Assembly (NCBI RefSeq): GCF_000312665.1
Contig: NZ_HF536772.1
Span: 3,952,886 to 4,016,885 of the forward strand
Direction of reading: 5' to 3'
DNA length: 64,000 nucleotides
From: Rhizobium mesoamericanum STM3625
Lineage (GTDB): Bacteria; Pseudomonadota; Alphaproteobacteria; Rhizobiales; Rhizobiaceae
The position numbers were made by a program, and so were the translations under genes. The notes under the pieces were generated by a model. That model was not told the origin of the DNA and made no database searches. It saw only the letters and a list, made by a program, of their open reading frames with translations. Position 1 is the first letter of the stretch; each line of letters starts with the position of its first letter. Of the stretch, positions 40,471-49,413 are shown in pieces.

Positions 40471-41194
40471 TTGTTCTTCCCTCGGGCTTTCAGCGAGAGG
40501 CGCTCCCGCTCCCGAAAAGCCGCGTCGGCGCTTCGGTCGGTTCGGGATGTGGCTGAGGGGCTGATTATCGCTTTCACCAGTGGGGTTGGGGCTATCAAGA
40601 TATTCTTCATGTCGGGCGGGGAGCGGAGCAAGGAGCCCGCGCCCGTCCCGTTCGGAGGGGAGACAGCAAAACTTGAAGCTCCGACGGAGATAACTGTTAC
40701 GCCTAATTTACCGGATGCCTCCGCTTGGCATCTATTCGAGCACACCGATTTGCCCGGCTACGACCTGCCCGGAATGCCACTGAAGCTGCTCGCAGCGGAA
40801 GAGTGCAAAATGGCTTGCGAGGGGAATGATCGCTGTCGCGCGTTCACGTTCAACGAAGTCCATCATGTGTGCTTCCTGAAAGGCATGGCAACCGAAGCCC
40901 TTCAGTTCAGTGGTGCGGTCTCTGGCTATAAGGGCCTAGAAACTGACATCACGAGAATAGGCCAAGATTTCGGTCCAAGTCTGAGCTTCCGGACAAGCAG
41001 AGATGTTGAAGTCTTAGGCAAGAACTTTCGCCAAGTTCTCGGGTACAAGTCTCGCTGCCTGTCAAGATCAATGCATTGCGACCTCATCCTGCCAAGCGTT
41101 CAACTTTTACCGGAATGGCATGTGTGTGATGCTTGGTGTCCGGAAGCCGACGCGGGGAAACCTGTTGTCCGTGGCGGGTGCAAGGTCAGACTGA
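40471..41194 (+). pseudogene. PAN/Apple-domain protein, frameshifted
   Basis: The first frame encodes a PAN domain: LFEHTDLPGYDLPGMPLKLLAAEECKMACEGNDRCRAFTFN ... CFLKG, with the expected Cys spacing. A second PAN domain continues in another frame after about 41,045: ACQDQCIATSSCQAFNFYRNG then MCVMLG, ending at TGA 41,192-41,194. A single-base change near 41,041-41,055 therefore separates the two domains. PAN domains bind proteins or carbohydrates at the cell surface. The N-terminus is uncertain (no signal peptide seen; ATG 40,609 is an alternative). Sequencing error is possible. Confidence 0.7.
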
Positions 41195-41855
41195 GGCTTC
41201 AGGCTTCGGCGAGCGTCATGGCGTGATCGTCGTGTCTACCAGTGGCAATCGTCGGCGACTGCAGGGAAAGCCGATCCATGCATGGTGGCGTTCGCGTTGG
41301 ACAGCGTGTATCCCGCCAGCGAGCCTGTTTGAAATTTTACCTGCAATCGGACGGTGGAGGGAGGCCACCCCATTACAAACCACCCCTACGCCGTGGCCTC
41401 CCATTATCCTCCCGGAGAAGGAGGATAGGGGGACATTAGGACTTGCTACTTCATCTGAAATCGGACTTAGGTCTGATCAATCAGTTTGGTATGCCAGCGT
41501 ACAATCCGATCATGATTTTTTGCGGTGTGCCAGGTGCTAGCGCCGACTTACTGATCCAGCGCCATATCAATCGGTGTTCGATGCGGCTGATTTATTAGCA
41601 AGCACGACGCCACATGCTCTCGGAGTTTTTGAGCCTCAGTCGCCGGGCGACCGCGCCAGGTGGATCGCGCTGGTGAGAACGATCTCCGCAAGGCTAGTCG
41701 CCACTGCAAGGTTTCGAACTTCCCGCTCAGGCGAGAAACAAGTGCACGAGCGTCCAATCCACTAATCGACGAGCGTCGCCTTCAGGACGGTGACACCGTT
41801 TACAAGTCCTGCGGTCTGCTCCCGCCATTGTTTGATTGGCGGGCTGTTCAGGTGA
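41195..41855. other. Gene-poor interval (661 bp)
   Basis: No intact gene. Short frames are unrelated to known families. Immediately downstream lies an EamA transporter fragment, so this may include its unrecognisable upstream remains. Confidence 0.35.
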
Positions 41856-41966
41856 ACACCGGTTGTCGCACTCGTGGTTGGATGGGCTTTTGCAAGTGAA
41901 GCCATAACGGTCATACAAGCCATCGGCGCGACGCTCGTTATCGCAGGTATCTTCTTTGCTAGCCGC
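41856..41966 (+). pseudogene. EamA/DMT transporter C-terminal fragment
   Basis: The frame reads PVVALVVGWAFASEAITV then IQAIGATLVIAGIFFASR, the last two membrane helices of EamA-family exporters (E in the loop, Q-IGA-L-I-GI motif). It is preceded in frame by TGA and followed by unrelated residues, so only a remnant of about 37 residues is left. Confidence 0.65.
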
Positions 41967-42322
41967 GATAGGTCATCTATGGCGACCGCTCTGGCTTCAT
42001 CAGGGGTGAACCCTCTGTTCTCCTTGAGCCAACCGCTGTCTCTCGCAAATTTGTAAATCGGGAGGTCGCGATATTGAAATGAATATGCCGATTCAGCGCT
42101 TGCCGTTACGTTGCTTGAAGTTACAGGTCACTGCTTTGCTGGATTGCCGGGGCGCGCCGAGGCGAGTTACAGCCAGCGGGCATCACCTTAGGGCGCGGTT
42201 TTCTATCGTCGAAAACTTGCCGTTGCCGTACGAACACGAACCTCTTACCGGGGCATGAGTGTCGCTCCTTCCTTCTCGCCCTATCTCCAGGCGAGACACT
42301 CGGTCGGAATGAGGAGATCCCC
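41967..42322. other. Interval upstream of transketolase (356 bp)
   Basis: No gene recognised. GAGGAGATCCCC just before ATG 42,323 is the transketolase ribosome site. A promoter is presumably here, but no strong sigma-70 match was identified. Confidence 0.35.
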
Positions 42323-44353
42323 ATGCCTGATACCACCCCATCTGTTCCTGCCCCCAAAGACCCCCACCTGCGCAGGCTTGCCAACTGCATCCGCTTCCTA
42401 TCGATGGATGCGGTCCAGAAGGCTAAAAGCGGTCACCCTGGAATGCCGATGGGCATGGCGGATATTGCCACGGTTTTGTTCTCCGAATTCATGAAGTTCG
42501 ATAGCAAGGACCCTTACTGGTACGACCGCGACCGGTTCCTAATCTCGAACGGTCATGGCTCGATGATGCTCTACAGTTTGCTGTACCTGACCGGCTACGA
42601 GGACATGACAATCGACGAGATCGAGAATTTCCGCCAGATTGGGTCGAGAACGGCAGGACATCCGGAATATCACCATGCCACCGGTATTGAAACGACAACC
42701 GGTCCATTGGGGCAGGGCTTGGCGAACGGGGTCGGTATGGCCTTGGCTGAGCGGATCATGAACGCAAAGTTCGGTGACAACCTTTCGAACCACTACACCT
42801 ACGTCTTCCATGGTGATGGGTGCCTGATGGAAGGTATTAGCCAGGAGGCTATTGCACTCGCAGGGCACCTGAAACTCGGCAAGCTCATCTATTTCTGGGA
42901 CGACAACTCGATTTCCATTGACGGTGCGACCAGCCTCGCCGAGTCGGACGACCACGTAGCGCGCTTCCGTTCGGCAAACTGGCATGTTCAGCAGATCGAC
43001 GGACACGACACCGATGCCATTAGGACAGCGATCGTCGAGGCACAAAAGGTTGTCGACCGCCCGTCGATGATCGACTGCAAGACGATCATAGGGTTCGGCT
43101 TCCCCACAAAAGCTGGGACCCAGAAAGCCCACAGCGATGCGCCGGGCGAGGAAGAGATTGCGGGCGCAAGAAAGCTGCTTGATTGGTCGTCGCCGCCGTT
43201 CGAAATCCCAGGTGACCTCCTTGAAGCGTGGCGGTCCATTGGCGCGAAAGGAAAGAACGAGCGGATGGCCTGGGCGGTGCGCGTCCAGACCGCCAACGGA
43301 GAAATCTGCGCGGAGTTCGAACGTCGTATGAAAGGCGAGTTGCCGCACGAATGGCGCAAGGCAATCGACGCGGCCAAGAAGGAGCTGCTGGCCAGCGAGA
43401 AGGATCTGGCCACTCGCCAAGCGAGCGGCACTGTGCTGAACCACCTTGCTGAAGCGCTTCCGGAGTTGATCGGCGGCTCGGCTGACCTGACGCCATCGAA
43501 CAATACGAAGGCTAAGTCGCAAGTCGAGATTGCACCTGGCCAGTACGCAGGCTCCTACATCCACTATGGCGTCCGCGAGCATGGCATGGCGGCTGTTATC
43601 AATGGCATCGCCCTTCATGGCGGATTGATCCCCTACGGCGGAACGTTCCTGACCTTCTCAGACTACGCACGACCGGCCATTCGTCTCGCTGCCATGATGG
43701 AAATCCGCTCTATCTTCGTGATGACGCACGATTCCATCGGCTTGGGCGAGGACGGCCCGACCCATCAGCCGGTCGAACATCTTTCTGCACTCCGCGCAAT
43801 CCCAGGGCTCGCCGTCTACCGTCCAGGTGACCCGATCGAGACGGCCGAATGCTGGGAGGCTATCTTAGACGCTCCACGCAGAGCCGCTCTGATCGCACTG
43901 TCCCGGCAGCCAATGCCGTTGCTGCGGAAAGAGCCTGGAAGCGAGAACTTGTCCGCTAAGGGCGGATACGTGCTGTTGGAGGCGAGTGGTGGCGAACGTC
44001 AGCTGACGATTATGGCGACCGGGTCGGAACTTCACTTAGCGGTTCAGGCCAGAGAACAGTTGCAGGCCAAAGGTGTTCGGACGGCGGTCGTCTCGATGCC
44101 ATGCCGACTCCTGTTCGAGGCTCAGTCGCCGGATTACAGGCAGCAGGTCTTGGGGCCAAGATCCGCGCGAGTTGCAGTCGAAGCCGCTGTTCAGGACAGC
44201 TGGGACCGATACCTGGGTTTCGATGGTCGGTTCATCGGGATGCACAGCTTCGGCGCATCCGGAAAGATCGACGATGTCTACAAGAAGTTCGGAATTACGG
44301 TGGATGCCGTTGTTAAAGCGAGCGAAGAAGCAATGGCTGCGGCTTCCGCTTGA
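42323..44353 (+). CDS. tkt: Transketolase
   Basis: A 676-residue transketolase, which moves two-carbon units between sugar phosphates (pentose phosphate and Calvin cycles) using thiamine diphosphate and a divalent metal. Motifs: SGHPGMPMGMADI (catalytic His), GPLGQGLANGVGMALAE, the ThDP motif GDGCLMEGISQEAIALAGHLKLGKLI, HSFGASGKIDDVYKKFGIT at the end, and TFLTFSDYARPAIRLAAMM, SIGLGEDGPTHQPVEHL in the pyrimidine domain. Full length. It stands alone between gene fragments rather than in a cbb or gap operon, so it may be an acquired second copy. Confidence 0.92.
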   Translation: MPDTTPSVPAPKDPHLRRLANCIRFLSMDAVQKAKSGHPGMPMGMADIATVLFSEFMKFDSKDPYWYDRDRFLISNGHGSMMLYSLLYLTGYEDMTIDEIENFRQIGSRTAGHPEYHHATGIETTTGPLGQGLANGVGMALAERIMNAKFGDNLSNHYTYVFHGDGCLMEGISQEAIALAGHLKLGKLIYFWDDNSISIDGATSLAESDDHVARFRSANWHVQQIDGHDTDAIRTAIVEAQKVVDRPSMIDCKTIIGFGFPTKAGTQKAHSDAPGEEEIAGARKLLDWSSPPFEIPGDLLEAWRSIGAKGKNERMAWAVRVQTANGEICAEFERRMKGELPHEWRKAIDAAKKELLASEKDLATRQASGTVLNHLAEALPELIGGSADLTPSNNTKAKSQVEIAPGQYAGSYIHYGVREHGMAAVINGIALHGGLIPYGGTFLTFSDYARPAIRLAAMMEIRSIFVMTHDSIGLGEDGPTHQPVEHLSALRAIPGLAVYRPGDPIETAECWEAILDAPRRAALIALSRQPMPLLRKEPGSENLSAKGGYVLLEASGGERQLTIMATGSELHLAVQAREQLQAKGVRTAVVSMPCRLLFEAQSPDYRQQVLGPRSARVAVEAAVQDSWDRYLGFDGRFIGMHSFGASGKIDDVYKKFGITVDAVVKASEEAMAAASA

Positions 44354-44407
44354 TGGGACTTAACGGGCCACAGCTTTGACCCAAGGGGCTCCAGGCGCAC
44401 GTAACGC

Positions 44408-44542
44408 ACGACGCCAAACGGTCAGCCGGAAACATACGCTCAAGTGATACGAAACGTCATCAAGGAAGCCGTGGTGGCCGATGACGTCGGCATTGATTTC
44501 TTTGGCATTGGCGAGCACTCGAAATGCTCGTCGTGGGGCTGA
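44408..44542 (+). pseudogene. Luciferase-like monooxygenase N-terminal fragment
   Basis: In frame: TTPNGQPETYAQVIRNVI then KEAVVADDVGIDFFGIGEHS, the conserved N-terminal helix and DFFGIGEH motif of LLM-class flavin oxidoreductases. A stop follows at 44,540. No start codon and no C-terminal 300 residues, so it is a remnant about 55 bases after transketolase. Confidence 0.65.
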
Positions 44543-44944
44543 CGGATGACCGGCAGCACATTGATAGACCGCACCACAGTTCGCGGCCTTTGGCGGCGGC
44601 ATCGTCAACCATCAGCATGGAACGGCCACCGGAGAGGACGGTGTGAAGTTTGTCGAGAAAATGCTGCTACGTCGTCTCGCCGAAAAGGCAGCGATGGAGA
44701 ATGTCGGTGAGCTGGCTCGACGCTCTCTCAAAGTCAAATGCCGAACGCCGGAAGTCCACGGAATCCCTCATAAGGATAGGGCGCATTCGTTAGGCGATAT
44801 ATATCCACAAGCTATTCTCTCTCCTCTTCCTCGCCCGCTTTATTCTCAACATGGTGCGTCACGAACCGATGACAGATGAGGAAAGCGAGGAGGGGAAGCC
44901 GAGGATCATGAATGCTGCGTGTCCCTTTTTTTCGGCGCTTGCGA
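44543..44944. other. Gene-poor interval (402 bp)
   Basis: Contains a 78-codon plus-strand frame from 44,643 whose first 30 residues are helical (FVEKMLLRRLAEKAAMENVGEL) and the rest unstructured. It is not convincing as a gene. No terminator or RNA recognised. Confidence 0.35.
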
Positions 44945-45169
44945 TTAGATACGTTCAACCTGCCAGTGTTTGCCTTCAATTAGGTCAGCAAGCTCTATAG
45001 GGTCCTTCACACCAAACTCGAACCATTCTACAAGTTCGCGGGCCTTCACCCGGCTTTCCTCGCCGTTAAAGTCATGCTGGTGCTTGCCACACCAGGTCCT
45101 CAGGATCGAGGCAAGCGCATCCATGTCTTCCTCGAATAAGGGGGCCTTCGGCCATTGCGTCGTACCCAT
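44945..45169 (-). CDS. Small hypothetical protein
   Basis: A 74-residue acidic protein: FEEDMDALASILRTWCGKHQHDFNGEESRVKARELVEWFEFGVKDPIELADLI, a compact helical domain with a His/Cys pair (TWCGKHQH). The ATG at 45169 follows AGGGGAAACAA; the extension to 45,349 looks non-coding. Similar small proteins are scattered in Rhizobium genomes; function unknown. Confidence 0.5.
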   Translation of the reverse strand: MGTTQWPKAPLFEEDMDALASILRTWCGKHQHDFNGEESRVKARELVEWFEFGVKDPIELADLIEGKHWQVERI

Positions 45170-45820
45170 TTGTTTCCCCTGCCGTTCCTTGTCCTCGACA
45201 CTACGCAACTGGCGCTTGTCGGCAAGACGGACCTTGGTCTGATCGGCCAGAGAAGGAGTGGTCGATGTCGGTCCCGGAGACCGAGCTGGAAGCCAGTGCT
45301 CGTTAGTGAGGGGTGATGTCCGATGAGGTAATCCATACTCGTCCATCAAATGCGAGTTGGCCCGCTAAGAACTTGCGATCGGCGATGCCCTCAAACAAAT
45401 GCAGACGGAGAAGGATGCCTTGGATCACGTCATCTTACAAATAATCAATAGCATATGCAGATCCTCTAACGGGACGGACGAAGCGCCTGTGAGTGCTTGA
45501 ATAGCAAAGATTTTGCTATCGGCCTGCTTCGCGAAGCACCTCGAGCCGGCTCTCCTTTTCTACCGCCAGTCCCGGATCTGAGGTTAGCCGGAGCGCCGGT
45601 GACCTTTGTTTCGCGTTTGCCCCGCAGGCGTCCGCATTTGTGCCGAAGAGGGAAGCCCTCTGTCAGCCAAGTCCAGCGACGGACATCAAGCGGCAGCCGC
45701 CCTCCTTGTCGACGGCAACGCGGCGGCACGGGAACCAACGGCATGAAACTGCGTTCTAGACATAGTTCCAAGGCGATCCGCACATTTTGCCTTGGCCCTT
45801 TCCAAACGTCCCTGTTATCT
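45170..45820. other. Gene-poor interval (651 bp)
   Basis: Long open frames on both strands (45,466-45,783 minus; 45,497-45,880 plus) are Arg/Pro-rich and antisense to each other, a GC-bias artefact. No supported feature. Confidence 0.35.
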
Positions 45821-45847
45821 GCCCCGCTTCCTGCGGGGCTCCTTTCT
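45821..45847 (+). terminator. Intrinsic terminator-like hairpin
   Basis: GCCCCGC (45821-45827), 5-base loop, GCGGGGC (45833-45839), followed by TCCTTTCT. The T-run is weak. It lies 30 bases upstream of the next gene start, so it could instead act as an attenuator. Confidence 0.5.
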
Positions 45848-45869
45848 GCCTCCGGAGGAGGGAGACGCC

Positions 45870-46103
45870 ATGTCTCATAAGCGCTTCAGTCGCCGCGACG
45901 AGCCGTTGCATTCCAAAGATCTGTCAGCCTGCCGTCGCGTGCTCGATCATATCCGTAAGGAACAAGGGATCGAAGCCTCATCGGACGAGGCCGAACGGAT
46001 CGCCTCAATCATCATCGAATTTTATCGCCAGGGCATTCAAGATGAGACGCAGTTGCGCTCGCTCATCGACGTGGCACGCGGGTTCAAGCCTCGATCTCCG
46101 TAG
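45870..46103 (+). CDS. Small hypothetical protein
   Basis: A 77-residue helical protein (SACRRVLDHIRKEQGIEASSDEAERIASIIIEFYRQGIQDETQLRSLIDVARGF). GGAGGAGGGAGA is a strong ribosome site before ATG 45870. Similar short proteins are common in Rhizobiaceae; function unknown. A strong terminator follows at 46,201. Confidence 0.6.
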   Translation: MSHKRFSRRDEPLHSKDLSACRRVLDHIRKEQGIEASSDEAERIASIIIEFYRQGIQDETQLRSLIDVARGFKPRSP

Positions 46104-46200
46104 ACAGCACGAAGCATGATCGGGAACAGAAGCAGACCAGCGCCGTTATATGGGTCATGTCACGCGAGGCATGTCTTTTTGAGATGTCGCGATATTAAGA

Positions 46201-46230
46201 GCCCCGCCACCTGGCGGGGCTTCTCTTTTT
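46201..46230 (+). terminator. Rho-independent terminator
   Basis: GCCCCGCC, loop ACCT, GGCGGGGC (46201-46220), then TTCTCTTTTT. A textbook intrinsic terminator ending the 45,870 transcript. Confidence 0.85.
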
Positions 46231-46335
46231 GAACTTTCCATCGGTCTCCCTGCTAGGACTTAGGTCCTATGGGACACAAATGCGTGAACCATACCTCGGC
46301 TACAGCGTTGAACCTCAAGAGAAAGGAGACTGACC

Positions 46336-46602
46336 ATGAAACGGTTAATTATCGCAGTGGCCGGCCTCGCAGCACTGCTGGTGAGCGCTCCTGCCGGCGC
46401 GCAAGGCGTTTATTTCGAGTTCGGCTCGGGTGGCCACAGGTATTATGACGATCCGCCACCACCTCGCTACTACCGATACGATCCGTCATACCGTGAGTAT
46501 TACCGGCCCCGCCAGGCTTACCGCGATGTATGCTGGAGGGTGCCTTACCAGCACCGAAGCCATCACCACTACATCACCAGATACAGAACGGTTTGCGAAT
46601 AA
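46336..46602 (+). CDS. Small secreted Tyr/Arg-rich protein
   Basis: An 88-residue protein with a clear Sec signal (KRLIIAVAGLAALLVSAPAGA, cleavage after AGA-Q near residue 22). The mature part is rich in Tyr, Arg, Pro and His (YYDDPPPPRYYRYDP) with two Cys in CWRVPYQ ... TVCE that may form a disulfide. Such proteins are typical of Rhizobiales periplasm or envelope. Function unknown. AGAAAGGAG ribosome site; a terminator follows directly. Confidence 0.7.
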   Translation: MKRLIIAVAGLAALLVSAPAGAQGVYFEFGSGGHRYYDDPPPPRYYRYDPSYREYYRPRQAYRDVCWRVPYQHRSHHHYITRYRTVCE

Positions 46603-46609
46603 AGGAAGC

Positions 46610-46642
46610 AGCCTCGCGGGACGCGGGGCTTTCTCCTATTTT
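46610..46642 (+). terminator. Rho-independent terminator
   Basis: AGCCTCGCG (46610-46618), loop GGA, CGCGGGGCT (46622-46630), then TTCTCCTATTTTTT. Ends the small secreted-protein gene. Confidence 0.8.
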
Positions 46643-47090
46643 TTGCCCCTAGCCCAACTATTTTCGGCACCGTTTCACTTACCGATAGAGCCTTGTGGGG
46701 AGTTCCACGCCCACACGGGTGCCCATCTTCCAAGCCTGCAGACAGGCCTTTGTCACCGATAACGCCATTTAGCTTTCTTCGAGCCCGAGACTGTCCGGGA
46801 ACTCAAGGATTCAGGTGCCTCGACTGAAAAGATCCTGGTCGCTGGGATCGATGCCCCGATCGACGCAAGCCTTGAAGGCCGTGAGAGGCGAGAGGCTTGA
46901 GCCGAAAGGCCTGGATCCCCGTTCCAGCTCGTGACCTGCCAGAACATGGGCGTTTAGTGCCGGTCGCAGTCGCGCCGACTGCTGTCCAGACAGTGCCATC
47001 AGGGTGCAAGATCCGAAAGGCAGCCATGCGTTTGCGAGCTTGGTAAATCGGTACGATGCGCTATGTATCTCCGTGCAATACAAGGAGAAA
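46643..47090. other. Gene-poor interval (448 bp)
   Basis: No supported gene; overlapping antisense frames of low-complexity composition only. ACAAGGAGAAA just before 47,091 is the ribosome site of the DUF992 gene. Confidence 0.35.
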
Positions 47091-47093
47091 ATG

Positions 47094-47615
47094 ATGAAGA
47101 AGATCGCAACCGTTGTTGCTGCCGCATGCCTGATGCAAGCCCTGGCCTCAAGCGTTATCGCCGCCGATTTGGTGAGCAGCTACCATGAGCCTGAGCCCGA
47201 CCTGCGTGATGGAGTGAAGATCGGGCTTCTGACTTGCGACGTCGGTGGCGGTGTCGGTTACGTCCTCGGTTCGGCCAAATCCGTTGACTGCGTTTTCAGC
47301 CCGGTTTCGAACAGTGCTGCACCGGATCACTATACGGGCGCGATCCGCAAGCTGGGGGTCGATGTCGGCTTTACCACGCGCGGACGGATTGTGTGGGCAG
47401 TGTTTGCACCGACGACAGGATACCATCGGGGTTCCCTTGGCGGTCTGTACCAGGGGGCATCGGCCGAAGCGACGCTCGTTGCCGGTGTGGGCGCCAATAT
47501 CCTCGTTGGCGGCACCAGCGGTTCGGTCCAATTGCAGACGTTGAGCGTGACGGGTCAGCTCGGCATCAATGTCGCTGCTACCGGGACGTCCATGACGTTG
47601 ACGCCGCAGGGCTGA
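47094..47615 (+). CDS. DUF992-family exported protein
   Basis: A 173-residue protein with a signal peptide (KKIATVVAAACLMQALASSVIAA, residues 2-24) and a full DUF992 domain: KIGLLTCDVGGGVGYVLGSAKSVDCVFSP, DHYTGAIRKLGVDVGFT, WAVFAP, LGGLYQGASAEATLVAGVGANILVGG, VTGQLGINVAA. The family is periplasmic/outer-membrane-associated and nearly confined to Rhizobiales; function unknown. Two adjacent ATGs (47,091 and 47,094) are possible. Confidence 0.85.
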   Translation: MKKIATVVAAACLMQALASSVIAADLVSSYHEPEPDLRDGVKIGLLTCDVGGGVGYVLGSAKSVDCVFSPVSNSAAPDHYTGAIRKLGVDVGFTTRGRIVWAVFAPTTGYHRGSLGGLYQGASAEATLVAGVGANILVGGTSGSVQLQTLSVTGQLGINVAATGTSMTLTPQG

Positions 47616-47696
47616 TGTTTATCGGCAACCGGCGGTGAGTGTGTAATTCTGGCTGCGTGGCATGCGGCCAGGATGAGGGGCGGCAAGGAGGTCGCC

Positions 47697-47948
47697 ATGA
47701 GGTATACCGCGATATTCATTGCGATGGCGCTCGCCGGCTGCAGCACGACTGGGCCGTCACCCGAGCCTGTTCCAGGTAGCCTGACCTATGGACGCGTTGC
47801 GCGTTCACCGTATCCGCCGGGAACGGTGGTCAAAAACACGTTCCTGGGAAAATGGGGGTACCGAACGTTCGAAAAATACGTGGTCCAGTCTGATGGAACG
47901 CTCAGATTGACCTCGCAGCAGACGGCCCCGGACTTCCTGGTCTTCTGA
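47697..47948 (+). CDS. Small lipoprotein
   Basis: An 83-residue protein with a lipoprotein signal: MRYTAIFIAMALAGCS, lipobox ALAGC, Cys at residue 15. The mature part (YPPGTVVKNTFLGKWGYRTFEKYVVQSDGTLRL) looks like a small beta domain. GGCAAGGAGG precedes ATG 47697. It follows the DUF992 gene by 81 bases. Function unknown. Confidence 0.65.
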   Translation: MRYTAIFIAMALAGCSTTGPSPEPVPGSLTYGRVARSPYPPGTVVKNTFLGKWGYRTFEKYVVQSDGTLRLTSQQTAPDFLVF

Positions 47949-47963
47949 TACCTTCGGTCGCAG

Positions 47964-48149
47964 TTATCGAAGTTTCGGTGGCTTACCGGTGATATTCGCC
48001 TGCATCTCGTGTTCGGGGACGTGACGTCCGAGAAGTTTGTGCAGCTTGCGCTCTTCTGCCGAATCGGCACCGCTTCGCCTGCCTTGCTTGGCTATCCTCT
48101 GGCCCCGCGGCCCGGGATTTCTGATCTGCCTGTTTTGCGTACTATGCAT
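47964..48149 (-). CDS. Small basic hypothetical protein
   Basis: A 61-residue, Arg/Lys/Gln-rich frame (HSTQNRQIRNPGPRGQRIAKQGRRSG ... ERKLHKLLGRHVPEHEM). GGGAGGAAAAGGCC, a strong ribosome site, precedes ATG 48149. Unstructured, basic composition; function unknown. Convergent with the lipoprotein gene. Confidence 0.45.
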   Translation of the reverse strand: MHSTQNRQIRNPGPRGQRIAKQGRRSGADSAEERKLHKLLGRHVPEHEMQANITGKPPKLR

Positions 48150-48240
48150 GGCCTTTTCCTCCCGGAGGGGAAACGCACAACTCGGGCCATTGTTCATGCA
48201 ACGGCACAAAAAGTCTTCGCCGGCCGCGTTTGAAACTCTG

Positions 48241-49182
48241 TCAATTTCGAAAGACGGTGCAGGCCGCTCCAGCGGCCCTGACAGTCACGCAGACCTTGTC
48301 GGCTTCAGCCCGAGTCTGCCTGCCGATTCGGGCTGCGTAGCGCGGCCTAAAGCCGAAGCTGTGGTCACGCACGCGCACGATTACAGGCTCTTCGCTTGCG
48401 AGCGATGCCGGAAGCTGACGCGCGACTGCCGAGAAGAGGCGAACTGCCACTGCATCGTTGCTGTTTGCTGCAAGCTGGGCGCCCCAGGGCGCCCAGGATC
48501 CCTCCTGAACCGAGGCGCTCTCGGTGAGGCGGCCCTTGCTGGCAAGCTCGATGCAGCCATCAATAAAGGGTTTATGCGGGCTTAGAAACTGTGCGGCGTC
48601 GCCCGGGGGATCGTTCTTCCATTGTTCGATGGTACTCGCAGTGATGGCAAGGACGTAGCTTCGCGTCTCGAAGGGCAGCAGGCCCGTGTCGAGGTAGTCC
48701 GTGAGGCCCTGCTCGCCGGCATTGTATGCCGCGGCGGCAAGGCCCAGATTGCCAAAGCGTTCTCTAAGCTCATCGAGGTACCGTGCTGATTCCTTGAGTG
48801 ATTCGAGCACATCGAAACTATCCCTCAGCCCACGCTGCCTTGCTGTGCCAGGCATGAACTGGGCGATGCCCTGTGCGCCTTTGGGGCTGACGGCGCCGGC
48901 TCGAAAGCTGCTTTCACGCCATATCAATCGGGCGAAATATTCAGGGGGCAGATGGTTTTCCCCCGCGAAGTGGTCGATCGCAATGCAGAGATCGCGCGCG
49001 TACGCTTCTCGGGTGATGCAAAGGTGTTCGTCGGAGTTAGGCACCGCCAGGGCATAGACGCAGACGCGATGCGACGTCGCGGCGGGCGGTTGGGAAAGGG
49101 CCATATCGGGGGGCGCTAGCAGAATGCCGGCAATAAGGGTAGCGACGCTTGGTTTGCTAAACGACACACCCACGGCAGCCAT
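48241..49182 (-). CDS. Lytic transglycosylase (SLT domain)
   Basis: A 313-residue periplasmic protein. An N-terminal signal-like segment (PSVATLIAGILLAPPDMALSQ) precedes an SLT/goose-lysozyme-like domain at about residues 68-185: LPPEYFARLIWRESSFRAGAVSPKGAQGIAQFMPGTA contains the catalytic Glu (RESSF) and the GAQGIAQFMP motif, then AAAYNAGEQGLTDYL. The C-terminal part with TRAEADKVC..VRAAGAACTVFRN resembles an SPOR-like end. It cleaves peptidoglycan glycan strands for turnover or assembly of envelope machines. Confidence 0.85.
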   Translation of the reverse strand: MAAVGVSFSKPSVATLIAGILLAPPDMALSQPPAATSHRVCVYALAVPNSDEHLCITREAYARDLCIAIDHFAGENHLPPEYFARLIWRESSFRAGAVSPKGAQGIAQFMPGTARQRGLRDSFDVLESLKESARYLDELRERFGNLGLAAAAYNAGEQGLTDYLDTGLLPFETRSYVLAITASTIEQWKNDPPGDAAQFLSPHKPFIDGCIELASKGRLTESASVQEGSWAPWGAQLAANSNDAVAVRLFSAVARQLPASLASEEPVIVRVRDHSFGFRPRYAARIGRQTRAEADKVCVTVRAAGAACTVFRN

Positions 49183-49230
49183 CGTCTCTCCGTCGCAATT
49201 CTGGCCTTCTGTGCCGAGCCGGAAAAGATA

Positions 49231-49252
49231 CGCCCGTCAAAAATGACGGGCG
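49231..49252. other. Perfect 9-bp inverted repeat
   Basis: CGCCCGTCA, loop AAAA, TGACGGGCG, about 50 bases upstream of the transglycosylase gene. No T-run. Could be a 5'-UTR hairpin, a regulator site or a terminator-like barrier between divergent genes. Confidence 0.4.
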
Positions 49253-49413
49253 GAGTTGGGAGATTAATACGCGCCTTTACGTTAGCGATGCTGAATGTGA
49301 CGTCAAGACAGAAACGGAGTTGGGAAGGTTTTTGGCATATGCCTGTTGCTATATGCCCTTTGCTGTGTCTCGACTGAAGTCGCCAACAGAGCTCCCGATT
49401 CAGCGAGGCCGCA

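Noticed and set aside
42539-43618. 359-codon minus-strand frame opposite transketolase
   Set aside because: A GC-bias shadow of an intact transketolase; no motif and no ribosome site.
45466-45880. Overlapping plus and minus frames of about 100-130 codons
   Set aside because: Both are Arg/Pro-rich and antisense to each other, with no conserved motif. Treated as non-coding.
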